A DNA stretch of 64,000 nt from Phragmitibacter flavus (GCF_005780165.1 NZ_VAUV01000002.1:310001-374000); one strand, 5' to 3'; positions 27,901-37,143 are shown, counted from the first letter of the stretch. The notes: generated by a model from the letters alone, not told the origin. Numbers and translations are program-made.

Positions 27901-30900
27901 ACGCTTTTTGGTGACGGCAGCGAACACTTATATTCCACGCTTTGATGGCACGACGACTTTGTTGAATCATGCGCGGATTCAAAATGATTCCCAGCTGGTT
28001 CTTGCGGGAGCCATTGTGGGGGATTACACCTTGACCAAAATTGGCGGAAGCGACCTGATGCTTTCAGCAGACAACAGTGCATGGAGTGGTGGAACGGTGG
28101 TGAGCAGCGGCACTTTGTTGTTCGGCAATCGGGGCACGGATGACATTCGCTACGCGGGCACCAATTTTGTTCCCAGTTCCACCTCCAATGCGGGAACCGG
28201 AGACATCATTCTCAACCAAGGCAACTTCCAGAATGGAACGACAGCCGTCAGATTTAACGCCACGTCCAATGTTTTGACCCAGCAGGGGCAGCGGGTTCAG
28301 GTGTTTGGCAGTCAAACGGGGGGCACCGTAAGAGTGGATATTGGTCAGAACGCGGCGCTTGCCGAATACGGATTGCGCTCGACGACCAACGGCAGCATCT
28401 CGTTGGGGATTGGCGACGGCGGCTTGTTCACCAATACGATTGATCAATCGAAGATGGGTAACGGCAGGTGGGGCATTTCAGCGTTTCAAGGTTCGACCTA
28501 TTACACAGCTGACACCTTGGGTGCTGGCGTTGATAACGTCTACCGTTTCACCGGCACCAGTGGCGGTGTGCTTGGCTTGGCCAAAAGCAACCTGTTGACC
28601 GGATCGGCCTCCGTGGAAGTGGGGCGTGGCATGATTGATCTCGGCAGCCTTCCGCATGCGACCACGGCACAAATTCGTATCTACGGCGGAGCGGACTACA
28701 CCGGAACGACCACCATTCATCGTGGTGGGGAGTTCAATGCGATCAATGGAATCCTTATCTTTCATGGCGATCTGAAGACCTCGGAAATCGATGTCTACGG
28801 AAGGCTTGAGGCGCGCGGTGATGGCCGTTTTACCAATGACGATGGCAGCGCCACTGCGACGGTGGTGAATTTGCGTCCCGGCAGCGCATTGCAGCTCAAC
28901 TACGGCATGGACATCAACGACCAGTTCGTCATCTCCAGGCAGGACAACAGCAACTTGGGTCTCGAAACCACAGAGAACAAGTGGGGAGACGATACGGACA
29001 TGATTTTGGATGGAGCTCAGCTGGCACTCGTCAGCCAAAGCGGTCGTGTGAACCAGGAAACGGTGGGTGAGATCACCATCAAAGGGGGAGCGGGCATTTT
29101 GCTTTCGCGCACCGATACCAATGGTCAGATCGTGTTGAACACCAATTATGGCATCAACCGCATTGGTCAATCGGCCCTCAGCATCCGGGAAAATGGCAAC
29201 GAACTCGGTTTGGTGAACCTGCAATCCATGAAGATGTTCATCAATGATGCCACCTGGATCACGAACAATACCACCAACGGAATTCTTCCTGCGTGGATGA
29301 TCAACGCGAGCCGCAACACCTTCCTCAGTTACAACACCAACACGGGCATTACCAATGCTGCTTTCACCAACACCAGCGGTGCCGTTGGAACCGGGGCAAC
29401 GTTCTTCTCGTCACTTACCTCGTCTTCCATTGCCGACTATGCCGGAGTTACCGGCGATGCGACGCTGACGGACACCAGCAATGTGTATGCATTGCGGGTG
29501 AATCATGAGGGCTCTGGAAATGACACGACTTTCACCGGGGGACAGATCAACATTCACGGTGGTGGTTTGATACACGTCGGTCGCGACAACGCGCGGGTGA
29601 ATTTCAACACTACCAATGTGTTTTTTGGAGATGGCACGACGGCCAGAGAAGCCTTCGTTTATACCAATCAACATCAACTCCGATTCGGCGGCAATGTGAC
29701 GGCGGATAACATGACCATCTTCGGCACGGGAGCAGTTCGTTTTGCTTCGCAGAACAATGCGATCACAGGCAATGTGCAACTGAATGGAGGCACTTTGTTC
29801 GTTGAAAAATCCAACGTCGCGCACGACGTCTTGGGAACTGCAACCATCACGTTGCACGGCGATCACCAAAACAACAGCAATGGCGGGACGGAGATCAGAG
29901 GGCAGATGCCGATCTTGGCGTTGGTCACCGACTCCACCAGTCAGGCATATAACAACAAGGTGATCGTTGCCGGGAACGTGCCTTTGGCCCGGATCGATAC
30001 CAACCGGTTCACCGGTTCTGGCAGCGGGACCATTTCGATTGCCGAGTTGGAAATTAAGGGGACGGATAGCCTTGCGGGGACATTGCTTCAGGTGGTCAAC
30101 AACAACGGCTACAACTTTGCAGTCACAGGGAACACCACCATAGGCGGAACCGGCCCCGTCGGCATCAGCGTGAACACGGGAACTGCTACTTTGACGGGTG
30201 CTGTCAACAGTGCGGCGAATATTACCAAGTCTGGCAATGGCACGTTGCGCTTTGACGCTTCCAATACCGGCCTCACAGGTGGTTTCACATTGAACCGCGG
30301 TGAATGGCGCTTGAATGGGGCGGGTCCTAACATCGGGGGCACCGGCGATGTCACGCTGAACTTCGGCACACTTCGTCTGGCCAATAACGGCGGTGGCTCT
30401 CACTTCAACTCTGCCAATCAGGATCTTTTCGTCAATGGGCAGGTGAGCATCATCACTGACCGCAATGGCGGTTCAACCGGTGCTCACGTGACGATTGGAG
30501 CAAACAACGGCACCAATACCATCGTCACCAAGAACAATGCCTCTTTGCGGTTCAATGCCGTAAGCTTTGGTGACGACTTTTATATTGAAAGCAAGATGAT
30601 CGTGAATGACACCCTGACGCTGCTAACGGAATCCTCCGATGTGTTTTTGAGGGATACCATCGAGGGGCAGGGTAAAGTCGTTAAAAATGGGAATTGGTTT
30701 CTTCATTTTGATAACAACGTCTCCAACAGCAACTGGACTGGAGGGCTGGATATTCTCCATGGCTTTGTTCGGGTAACTCCTGCCGCGACCCTTGCGACCT
30801 TGGGAACCGGACAGGTTACCGTCGGACCCACGGGTGCCATTTCTCTGGGTTCCACCACCAATATCGCCGGAGGGGCAATTACCCGATTCCAAAGTGGGAA

Positions 30901-33900
30901 AACCACCAGTTCCGTTCTGGCAGTCAACACGGCTGCAGCGTTGGCTGCCATCGACACCTTGCTCCCCATGGCGAACAACAAGACCCGTGCTGGTCTGGGT
31001 GGCATTCTTGCCTTGGATAGTTTGACGGTTTCCACCGCGTTGAACATGGCAAACATTCAAGACGGAAGCTGGAGCCTCGGTGCCTTGCAAGACCGCAACT
31101 CCACCTACTCGGCCACTTCTCTCGGGGTCGGCGCGGGCAATATCTATCGTATAGGAGGTGGTGGAGGCAACCTTACGCTTCAGCCTGGCGCTGAATCGGA
31201 TGTCTTGAGCGGTGCGGGCGCACAAGTGATGATTGGACGCCCCAATTCCTATTTCTCTGCCGGATACAACTCGACCCATGTCGTCTTTGGGAGCAATTTG
31301 AACAACAGCTACAGCGGCGGCACGACCGTGTCCCGTGCGAGAGATTTTGGTGGTGGCTGGTATCAAACGGGTTTTGAAGTTCAGGGCGGCAATCCTACGG
31401 CTTCAACATTTAGAACGCCTCTTGGAACGGGTCCGGTGGACAACTATGGCTCCATCAGGTTCTCTGGTGCAGCGGGTGGTCTGGTCAATGAAGCAGGAGA
31501 AAATTACACGACGATTGTAATGCATACGGGATCGAGATTGACGTTCGACAACCGCACTGCCTCCAATGACCCCGGTGGTGAAGGTCGATTTGATGATAGT
31601 GGTGTTCTGACCTTGAACGGATCGAATTTGCAGATTCGTGGCACGAGTAACGTCAACACGGCCACGACCAACCGCGAAGACATAGGTGAACTGGTGATTC
31701 AACGTGGGTCCCAGGTGCGCATTGGACGTGAGGGCACGGGATTCGCGGGGTTGGGGATGAATGCGCTGACGCGTGGGCTGCATGGAACTCTTTCGATCAA
31801 CCATACCTCGGGATTGCTGGGTGCGAACACGGCAGACGGCGGGGTGAACAACACCGAGGTTTTCTTCATCACCGGCGGAGGAGCGATTCCCATGACCAAC
31901 AACATGGTGGCTCCATGGATTGTCAGCCGGCAGGCGGACCAGTTCCTGAAGTATGATGCGACCAACGGGTTGCAACTGATCACTCAAGGAGGTGCTCCCG
32001 CCAATTACATCAACCCTGCTGCCGCCACGACTTCATTGAGTGGCGCGTTGGGTGCTGCGGTGACCGATGGAACGGGCATTCTTGACCTCGCTGCGGCGAC
32101 CGGAACCCAGACATTGGCATCAAATCTTGATGTGCACGCCTTGCGTTACTTGAGAGACATCAACACCAGCGCAGACGGCCAGTTCAACCAGATCAAGATT
32201 CGTAGCGGAGGACTGATCCTGGGTGGCAACAACGCCGGGACGATCAATGCGGATCTCTACTTTGGCAGCTCTGGCAACGGTGACGGTGAGGCGCTCATTT
32301 ATGCCGGTGCCAACGTTGCCCAGATCAATGGCAAGATCTATGCGGATCAAGTTACAAAATTCGGTAGAAACGCCCTTTATATTCGGGGTGACCAGTCTCA
32401 GTTCACCGGCAATTGGGTGGTTAACGAAGGTGTCTTGCGGTTCCTGACTCCTGGGTCCAACGGCAGTTCCACTTCCCAAGTCATCCTTAATGGCTCAGCG
32501 ACTGGAGACAATGACGACCGGCGCGATGGAGGCGACTCTCATACCCTCACCGATCTTCAGTATGTTTTTAACAGTGGCTCGGTAGACTTGTTTGACTGGG
32601 GTGGTGGCAAAATTACTGCCTACGATCATAACCGGATCTTTTCCTCCATGGGCGGGGTTGCTGACCGCAATCAGAAGATCGCAGACATCGACCTTCGAAC
32701 CACGGCGACGACCGCTGGTGGTTTGCAGGAGGGTTTGATGAGGTTTCAGGTCGATGGTGCGCGCAACACGCTTTTTACGGGCACGGTGACCTTGTTCGAC
32801 AACTATATGGTTCTTGTTGATGCGGGATCTTACGGCGCTGGATCCACCACCGGAGTGAGTTTCGGTGCTCTGGATAACAATGGTGTCTTTGATCTGATCA
32901 AGACTGGCGATGGGATACTCACCCTTGGTGATAACTCCAGCACTTTTGATGGTAACCGCTTTAGCTTTGTGGACGAAGGCACCGTTCGCGTATTGCACAA
33001 CGGAGCCTTTGGTGCCGCCGGTAACACTGCGGTAATCAATCAAGGCGGGGCGATTGAAATTGCGGTGGCAAACTATCAGTCCACCGCAACATTGGATCAA
33101 CGGTTTGGCTCGATTGAAAGATGGTCCGTGGATGGGGCAAGATCTGGAACCGTGAACTTGGGAGAAGGCGTGCATCTCCAGATCGGTGCCAGTCAAACCG
33201 GAACGCAGACCATCAACCTCAATGGCGGCTCCATCATGGGTTACCAGCCATTGGATTACGATCAAATTGCGATCATTCAGACTTTGGGAAGTGGGGTGAC
33301 GATTAACCTTCTTGCGAATTCGTTCCTGGGACAACCCTATGTAGTGGGCGGTAACGCGGTGTCGTATGACATGGGCAAGCTAAATACTACAACGAACTTA
33401 AATCCCAATGATCCGGGTTTGCGAGGCTCCTACTTGCAGATCGACGGCAACATCACTGGCGACTTTGATCTGACCAAAACCGGCCAGGATATTATCCTTC
33501 TCAACGGCCAGAACAGCTACCGTAATACGATCATCGAAGCGGGCATTCTGCAGATCGGTCGCGTCAATGGCTTGTCGACAACCGGCACGTTGACCACCAG
33601 ATCGAGCGGCATGTTCGACCTCAATGGCTTTGATCAGGAAGTGTCGGCTTTGGCCGGCACGGGTGGATCAGTGAACAACGGCGCGTTCGATTTCAACACT
33701 TTCACCGTCAATCAGGCCGCCGAAACCACCTATGCGGGTTCGGTGGATGGCAATGTGGTTTTGGTGAAACAGGGAGAGGGACGTTTGGAACTCACCGGAA
33801 TCAATGGTTATCGTGGTGGAACCCGGCTCGAAGGCGGCACCCTTGCGGTTTCTAGTGATGCCAATCTGGGGCAGGTTCCATTGTCCGCCAATGGTGACGA

Positions 33901-36427
33901 GTGGATTGAGTTTAACGGTGGTGCATTGGAAACCACGGCCACGTTCACCCTTGCGGCCAATCGCCAGATCGATCTATGGGAAAATGTGGACAACATCATC
34001 CGCACGGCGGCGGCAACGACGCTGACCATTGAAAGCACCATGTTTGGCTCCGGTGGTTTTGCCAAAGAAGGTGATGGCACGCTGGTCATGGCGGGCTTGG
34101 TGGATGGATTCTCTGCCAAATACTATTCTGGAGATACGGTCGTTCGGGCCGGAGTGCTCGAGGGCGGGGCAAACAACACGCTTTCCCTTTACTCAAGGCA
34201 CGTGGTGGATGGTGGCACGTTGAATGTGGCCAACTTCAACCAGCAGGTGGGTTCGCTTCAGTCGGCCCTTGGCGCAGGCACGGTGGCGCTGGGCGACAAG
34301 ACTCTTCAAGTCGGCTGGGACAACACCACCGATGGCAGCTTTGCCGGGCAGATCACTGGATCGGGCCTCTTGCAGAAGATTGGGTTCGGCGATCAAACGG
34401 TGGCAGGCAACAACGCAGGCCAGACTTGGAGCACCTTGATCAGCAACGGACGTTTGTCGGTGGCTTCGGGTGCTTCGTTGGGATCTGGTGCCGTCAATAT
34501 GGCGACCACCTTGGACACTTTTTTCAGCAATGAAACGGCATTGCAGCTGCAAGGGGTGACCACGCTGGCGAACAACATCAATGTGGGAACCGAGAACGCG
34601 GATGGCACGGCGTTCTTGGAGAAAACCGGCGCTGGCACCGCGAGCCTTACCGGGACGGTGACCTTGGGTCGCAAGACCTTCCTGGCGGTGGGCACGGGGG
34701 CCACGCTGGAGTCAAGCGGAGCAGGCACCTTCACGGGTCCGGGTTCTTTGGTGGTCATGGATGGCGGCACGCTTTCGCTCGTCAATGCCAATACTTATGG
34801 TTCCACCGCAGGCACCACCAACAATGCGGCCATTGATGGTGGCACGGTGGTGCGTTCTGGAACGGTGCTGGTCGGCAACAGCGGTTCACTCGGTGCGGGC
34901 ACGGTCGAACTGGGCGATGCCACGACGGTTTTGGCCACGGCGGTGAAGGGCGCGACAACGACCAGTCTGCTTCAAACAGGCACGGCGATTTTTGAACCTG
35001 CTGGCGACACTGGCAAGGGGCAGTTCACCGGCGTGAGCGAATCCATTGATGGCATTACTTATGGGGTTGGTGATCGCATTTTGGTGAAGGACGAGGAGTT
35101 TGATCCTGCATCGAACGGGATTTACACGGTTGCCAGCGTTGCCGGTGGGGTGATGACCCTGGTGCGTGCGGACGACTTCAATGCCAGCGCGCCGAATTTG
35201 TCAGCCTATGGCAATCAGCCGGAGATGAGCTACGGGGTCCAGGTCGATGTGACGGGTGGCACGCATGGCGGGAAGTCGTTCTTCATGACGGCTCCCAATG
35301 TGGCGGTGTTGAACGGATACAATGATCCGGTTCGCTTCCGTGAAGATGTGAAAGCACCGAACATCGCCCTGTTGCAAAACACTGGCGGGTTGGTGACGGC
35401 GAACAAGATTGACGTCAACGCCACCACGACAGGCGGGACCACCAGCGTGGGTGGCTCGACGGCATTCAATTCGGGCAACAGCGAGTTCACCGGCGGCATT
35501 GCGCTGCAGGACCTGGATTCGACCCAAGTGGAAACGAAGACCGTGACTTTGGTATCGCACACCATGGGATCGGGAACCGGCCCTGGGGTGAAGTTCTCAG
35601 GCATCATCGGTGAAGCAGCTCCTGCGCAGGACCGGCTCAAGATCGTGAAAGCGGGAAGCGGCGTGGTGCTGTTGAGCGCGGTGAACGATTATCATGGTGG
35701 CACGGATGTTCTTGAAGGCGTGCTGCAGGTCGGCGAGGCAGGCGTGGGAACCACGGGTCCTGGCGGCACGGTGGTGTTCAGCGGAGCGACTCTGGCGGGG
35801 ACTGGTTTGATCAACGGAGTGGATGTCAACACGCTGCACCTGATCTCAGGAATGCTGAAGCCTGGCGACTCGGCAGGCGAAGGACTGGGATCGCTGGAGG
35901 TGCTGGGCACGCTGACGATGGACACGGGATCGGAGATCGTCTTCCAGCTTGGCAATGGTCAGACCGGAAACTTCGGCTCGATCGGATCGCTGGGTGATCT
36001 GGATACGACTTCGGTGAACTACTCAGCAGCCGTGAACCTGATTGCGACCACATGGAGTTCGACCGCACCTGCGTTGGAAGGGGACTACGACTATCTGAAC
36101 GTGACCGGCACCATCAACCTGAGTGATGAAGGGGTGATTACCGTAACCGGCAACCCGGCTTCCCTGTCATTGGGTGATGTGTTTAACGTGATGGACGCTT
36201 CCATTGCCTACAACGCTGGTGCGTTTAATACCGGCGGTGACATTCGAGGCGGTGGGCTGCTTGGCGATCTTGCACTGCCGACATTGACCGGTTTCCTGAT
36301 GTGGGACACGAGCCGGTTCACGACGGATGGACTGCTTATTGTGGTGACGAACGTTCCTGAGCCAGGCCGTGCGATGTTGATTCTGCTGGGCGTGGCAGCC
36401 CTGTGGATGCGTCGCCGCCGGAAGTGA
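21995..36427 (+). CDS. Giant autotransporter-associated beta-strand repeat protein with PEP-CTERM anchor
   Basis: The start is ATG 21995 (MKALRPFFPRIIKRALFAAS), which gives a classical signal peptide; TTG 21974 is in frame just upstream. The product has about 4,810 residues. It is rich in Asn, Gly and Thr and consists of many PATR-type units (for example GTLWLNGNNTYSGTTTLNNG and GNTYAGANIIADGVLIG), predicting a very long beta-helix. A segment encoded near 35040-35200 (GVGDRILVKDE, SNGIYTV) resembles a motif I associate with phage tail fibres. The C-terminus is a PEP-CTERM sorting signal: VPEPGRAML, a hydrophobic stretch and RRRRK. It is probably exported and processed by an exosortase encoded elsewhere, as a surface adhesin or matrix protein. 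Base composition lacks the G bias of its neighbours. Confidence 0.93.
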   Translation: MKALRPFFPRIIKRALFAASLGAVPMVPAADFNWNVFYHEGTFDWQNHSHWNPDSLSPVNVGVLPNAVGDVANFNVYPFQRMLVNLNGGVTLGALNLDSWAFRNGGLTLAAGIGGSLTMNNGGLGAVIQKAGNAGDLISTNMVLAEALTVEVDGAPLTMSGVMTGAGNLIKTGEGLLILRGDSVNWAGNVLINEGNLMMAPLGNDGRVLGNATGTTTVAAGATLSYAPDALGAGGIGNPAEIISIQGDGFRGQGVLRKVFGASEAAITGAVTMTGESRIQNDISGTFTIASAFNVNHAMEVGGLGFVSFSGVVSGSEAITHYGTDGFRLSNAANTYSGAINSVLGEVRVEANATNAGAYKNVSAFNLTNSMLRIVFNNAANINVNAVADATAINLKSGRIRLENSGFSGNPAFNFEETLGVVSLSGGGSVIDMRGVAAANSQTLTVTDLLRSSPGSTLFLNVEGAPSGAAQLGASTYARVMNANSAAIVPDDGIVNGWMVTRLHNGVGGFVKYGANGYTALVDADYALNTPETGWLASQNVKTDNNRTLTAARTVNSLSITSDTNRTIDGLHALTVDSGGIMFSRGSTGGPTHTIRTSTLTSGTNELFLHTANANAFIFSNIIDGAGGALSVVKAGSNTVQFFAANGYTGTTYINEGTIRDVVGSNIVGLGSGNLDINGSSFGQSVYESDRHFTRGLGSGVGEVQLSGGQGSGFSAYGRAIDLNFGGAGAPVTWGSTFFNPGMFTLNGGNATHATTLVNDLDLAGETRYLRVDGNSSGGFRGAIARIEGELSNGGVVKRGGGVLIFDREHSYENGTAVSEGLLWIREGGSAGANVLGNDILVGNLGALYVDSPNLIGDNQRIVLSNLSNDHAAAIGLGAGYGDGSGVNFQSFSANGGVMASGGNNIFISDDRVNENRPIAIQLNGIKETSVDLVGRAQAVTPNSAIWFGASTANAVYTGDTLTASRIRLNSVNQNTYLLGAGYGTLTIANENVLTGNNNLLVGSYDHNFRWNIGGAVYIPEAQNFTATTGLFGGVLVGNSGLLIVGQNGSLGAASNVVNLRGGEFRPSMESGVYSGMDSQYSGRNLDVRGGNSVFRVQTLGGAGFSKLMWNDITLGDNERVLTVSGQNGSDLQINNLVITPSNNGRNYLDVESLMTINGTVSSPTAGTTILRKRSGGTLILNGDNTHTRTELTRGNLVLTHLGANGQAGQQLIMQSDGDQTANLQLRPDASQIVGGNATYDMSEIRFQGGNNASTRIVTVGAVASGSENVNVHVAALSTETVSGLTNFDLIFDGFHGYRLTVDGGFTMGRDANFRTRGALLTIQGAINDGASTFNLLKAEQGTLWLNGNNTYSGTTTLNNGYLVAGHDNAFGDGSSAISMAGGSFSQLLLSGTRNLSRSITNNGTGSTQTIGGLDAGSKTFSGTITATRGINITAETGGDVTFTGLITGAGGITKVGNGTVIIDRATGNTYAGANIIADGVLIGKAQAGAVSPFGTNAAFTVTNGTLQIDGLAGNTNTATTAALTVGGGGGRVVVNDAADSFTTQFTFGSLVAPTGTAAGGTLVFNSTVGNLGGESQIRFTTAPAAVNGIIGAWAVAKNNIQDATYAAMNGTSVEAHNFGTNTGNIDAVTGANQVYDASGVGGTLTANRSVYAVRTDTSLDLGGFRLSVGDATATGRGGLLLNDGADISNGDLHFANNQLSVYVDDGGVSTISAALSNLRSNANNTLSASNVASAAVFTKFGLGTLELSGANSFQGNIQVNEGILSLTAANVIPTFRNLNAMSGSIVTIQPNGRINLNGNNQEFGNLAGANPGSVFHTGGILDLGTATLTVGREGSNQTFAGQIIGGAGSKISKIGGGTLSLTNINGNQANSLETLEINQGVVLTRADDNSWATPSGLAFSLPSTTNVILRGGQWSLRSAGDSTTNAQRIAVGNNLTVTGGDSTLSVDRPEGGGGNKLLTMGNLTLDVQRFLVTAANTYIPRFDGTTTLLNHARIQNDSQLVLAGAIVGDYTLTKIGGSDLMLSADNSAWSGGTVVSSGTLLFGNRGTDDIRYAGTNFVPSSTSNAGTGDIILNQGNFQNGTTAVRFNATSNVLTQQGQRVQVFGSQTGGTVRVDIGQNAALAEYGLRSTTNGSISLGIGDGGLFTNTIDQSKMGNGRWGISAFQGSTYYTADTLGAGVDNVYRFTGTSGGVLGLAKSNLLTGSASVEVGRGMIDLGSLPHATTAQIRIYGGADYTGTTTIHRGGEFNAINGILIFHGDLKTSEIDVYGRLEARGDGRFTNDDGSATATVVNLRPGSALQLNYGMDINDQFVISRQDNSNLGLETTENKWGDDTDMILDGAQLALVSQSGRVNQETVGEITIKGGAGILLSRTDTNGQIVLNTNYGINRIGQSALSIRENGNELGLVNLQSMKMFINDATWITNNTTNGILPAWMINASRNTFLSYNTNTGITNAAFTNTSGAVGTGATFFSSLTSSSIADYAGVTGDATLTDTSNVYALRVNHEGSGNDTTFTGGQINIHGGGLIHVGRDNARVNFNTTNVFFGDGTTAREAFVYTNQHQLRFGGNVTADNMTIFGTGAVRFASQNNAITGNVQLNGGTLFVEKSNVAHDVLGTATITLHGDHQNNSNGGTEIRGQMPILALVTDSTSQAYNNKVIVAGNVPLARIDTNRFTGSGSGTISIAELEIKGTDSLAGTLLQVVNNNGYNFAVTGNTTIGGTGPVGISVNTGTATLTGAVNSAANITKSGNGTLRFDASNTGLTGGFTLNRGEWRLNGAGPNIGGTGDVTLNFGTLRLANNGGGSHFNSANQDLFVNGQVSIITDRNGGSTGAHVTIGANNGTNTIVTKNNASLRFNAVSFGDDFYIESKMIVNDTLTLLTESSDVFLRDTIEGQGKVVKNGNWFLHFDNNVSNSNWTGGLDILHGFVRVTPAATLATLGTGQVTVGPTGAISLGSTTNIAGGAITRFQSGKTTSSVLAVNTAAALAAIDTLLPMANNKTRAGLGGILALDSLTVSTALNMANIQDGSWSLGALQDRNSTYSATSLGVGAGNIYRIGGGGGNLTLQPGAESDVLSGAGAQVMIGRPNSYFSAGYNSTHVVFGSNLNNSYSGGTTVSRARDFGGGWYQTGFEVQGGNPTASTFRTPLGTGPVDNYGSIRFSGAAGGLVNEAGENYTTIVMHTGSRLTFDNRTASNDPGGEGRFDDSGVLTLNGSNLQIRGTSNVNTATTNREDIGELVIQRGSQVRIGREGTGFAGLGMNALTRGLHGTLSINHTSGLLGANTADGGVNNTEVFFITGGGAIPMTNNMVAPWIVSRQADQFLKYDATNGLQLITQGGAPANYINPAAATTSLSGALGAAVTDGTGILDLAAATGTQTLASNLDVHALRYLRDINTSADGQFNQIKIRSGGLILGGNNAGTINADLYFGSSGNGDGEALIYAGANVAQINGKIYADQVTKFGRNALYIRGDQSQFTGNWVVNEGVLRFLTPGSNGSSTSQVILNGSATGDNDDRRDGGDSHTLTDLQYVFNSGSVDLFDWGGGKITAYDHNRIFSSMGGVADRNQKIADIDLRTTATTAGGLQEGLMRFQVDGARNTLFTGTVTLFDNYMVLVDAGSYGAGSTTGVSFGALDNNGVFDLIKTGDGILTLGDNSSTFDGNRFSFVDEGTVRVLHNGAFGAAGNTAVINQGGAIEIAVANYQSTATLDQRFGSIERWSVDGARSGTVNLGEGVHLQIGASQTGTQTINLNGGSIMGYQPLDYDQIAIIQTLGSGVTINLLANSFLGQPYVVGGNAVSYDMGKLNTTTNLNPNDPGLRGSYLQIDGNITGDFDLTKTGQDIILLNGQNSYRNTIIEAGILQIGRVNGLSTTGTLTTRSSGMFDLNGFDQEVSALAGTGGSVNNGAFDFNTFTVNQAAETTYAGSVDGNVVLVKQGEGRLELTGINGYRGGTRLEGGTLAVSSDANLGQVPLSANGDEWIEFNGGALETTATFTLAANRQIDLWENVDNIIRTAAATTLTIESTMFGSGGFAKEGDGTLVMAGLVDGFSAKYYSGDTVVRAGVLEGGANNTLSLYSRHVVDGGTLNVANFNQQVGSLQSALGAGTVALGDKTLQVGWDNTTDGSFAGQITGSGLLQKIGFGDQTVAGNNAGQTWSTLISNGRLSVASGASLGSGAVNMATTLDTFFSNETALQLQGVTTLANNINVGTENADGTAFLEKTGAGTASLTGTVTLGRKTFLAVGTGATLESSGAGTFTGPGSLVVMDGGTLSLVNANTYGSTAGTTNNAAIDGGTVVRSGTVLVGNSGSLGAGTVELGDATTVLATAVKGATTTSLLQTGTAIFEPAGDTGKGQFTGVSESIDGITYGVGDRILVKDEEFDPASNGIYTVASVAGGVMTLVRADDFNASAPNLSAYGNQPEMSYGVQVDVTGGTHGGKSFFMTAPNVAVLNGYNDPVRFREDVKAPNIALLQNTGGLVTANKIDVNATTTGGTTSVGGSTAFNSGNSEFTGGIALQDLDSTQVETKTVTLVSHTMGSGTGPGVKFSGIIGEAAPAQDRLKIVKAGSGVVLLSAVNDYHGGTDVLEGVLQVGEAGVGTTGPGGTVVFSGATLAGTGLINGVDVNTLHLISGMLKPGDSAGEGLGSLEVLGTLTMDTGSEIVFQLGNGQTGNFGSIGSLGDLDTTSVNYSAAVNLIATTWSSTAPALEGDYDYLNVTGTINLSDEGVITVTGNPASLSLGDVFNVMDASIAYNAGAFNTGGDIRGGGLLGDLALPTLTGFLMWDTSRFTTDGLLIVVTNVPEPGRAMLILLGVAALWMRRRRK

Positions 36428-36452
36428 GTTTAGCTATGGATTTCGTGTGTGG

Positions 36453-36473
36453 GCGGACAGGGTGTCCGCTTTT
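36453..36473 (+). terminator. Rho-independent terminator of the giant gene
   Basis: A perfect 7-bp stem (GCGGACA, loop GGG, TGTCCGC) is followed by TTTT. It stands 26 bases after the giant gene's stop codon. The T-run is short, so efficiency is uncertain. Confidence 0.65.
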
Positions 36474-36521
36474 CAGCAAACGGCAGTGTGATGCGCAATT
36501 TGCCTGCTCGGCGCATTGGTG

Positions 36522-36902
36522 TCAGCCCTTAGAGTAAGGGATGGTGACATTTGGTAACATGCCAAAATGTTTGGCATTTAGAGTGACAAGCTCAAGGTTG
36601 TGGTGCGATGCGGTCGCGGCGATCATGCAATCGGCCAAACCGCAACCTATACTTGAGCGAAAGTCGCGTCGGTAAAGCCCGGCAGTTTGGGCGATTTCTT
36701 CAGTGAGTGGCAGGACGGTGAATGCGGAGAGGGTAGTCGAGAGCCGTGTGCGTTCTTCGCCTTCACGGACTCCCTGAAAAAGCTCAGCGACAGTGACTGA
36801 GGAAATGGAGATGAGATTGACGTTGGTTTCGAGGTAGTGGACGGCATGGGAGTTTCCGCGCAGGTAGTCGATGAGGATGTCAGTGTCGACAAGCATGATC
36901 AA
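36522..36902 (-). CDS. VapC-type PIN-domain ribonuclease toxin
   Basis: The 126-residue PIN protein keeps the expected acidic residues: Asp6 (LVDTDILIDYL), the Glu in VAELFQG and the Asp in GLADCMIAA. The family cleaves tRNA or rRNA when freed from antitoxin. It overlaps the upstream antitoxin gene by 4 bases (ATGA), the standard coupled arrangement. Unlike the second PIN protein of this patch, it appears catalytically intact. ATG 36896 is an alternative start. Confidence 0.9.
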   Translation of the reverse strand: MIMLVDTDILIDYLRGNSHAVHYLETNVNLISISSVTVAELFQGVREGEERTRLSTTLSAFTVLPLTEEIAQTAGLYRRDFRSSIGCGLADCMIAATASHHNLELVTLNAKHFGMLPNVTIPYSKG

Positions 36903-37129
36903 AAGCGGTCAAAGTCTTCACGGATGCTGCGAAGATCGAGTTCTTCGCGGTCTTGCCAGATGCCTTTAGCGGCGCGAAGTCGGCCGAGGCGGTCTTGGGG
37001 GCTCAGCCGACTCAGATACTGATCGATGGCTTCGCGGATGACTTCGCTATTTTTGCGACTTGAAGCGGCGGCGACACGGGCGATTCCTTGGGCTTCAGTT
37101 GCCGTGAGGTAGATTTGGGTGCGCGTCAT
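36899..37129 (-). CDS. Ribbon-helix-helix antitoxin (VapB-type)
   Basis: The 76-residue protein opens with a ribbon-helix-helix fold: beta strand TRTQIYLT, then helices EAQGIARVAAASSRKNSEVIREAIDQYL. The C-terminal half (REELDLRSIREDFDRF) is charged and would wrap the VapC toxin. It is the first gene of the pair. Its promoter region contains the palindrome ATACAT-N4-ATGTAT overlapping the start codon, a likely autoregulatory operator. Confidence 0.88.
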   Translation of the reverse strand: MTRTQIYLTATEAQGIARVAAASSRKNSEVIREAIDQYLSRLSPQDRLGRLRAAKGIWQDREELDLRSIREDFDRF

Positions 37130-37143
37130 ACATCATAATGTAT
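37128..37143 (-). promoter_or_regulatory. Candidate operator/-10 region of the VapBC pair
   Basis: A 16-bp inverted repeat, ATACAT and ATGTAT around CATA, overlaps the antitoxin start codon (37129). On the coding strand it contains TATGAT, a good -10 match only 2 bases before the ATG. Either the mRNA starts further upstream or this is purely an operator. Confidence 0.45.
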
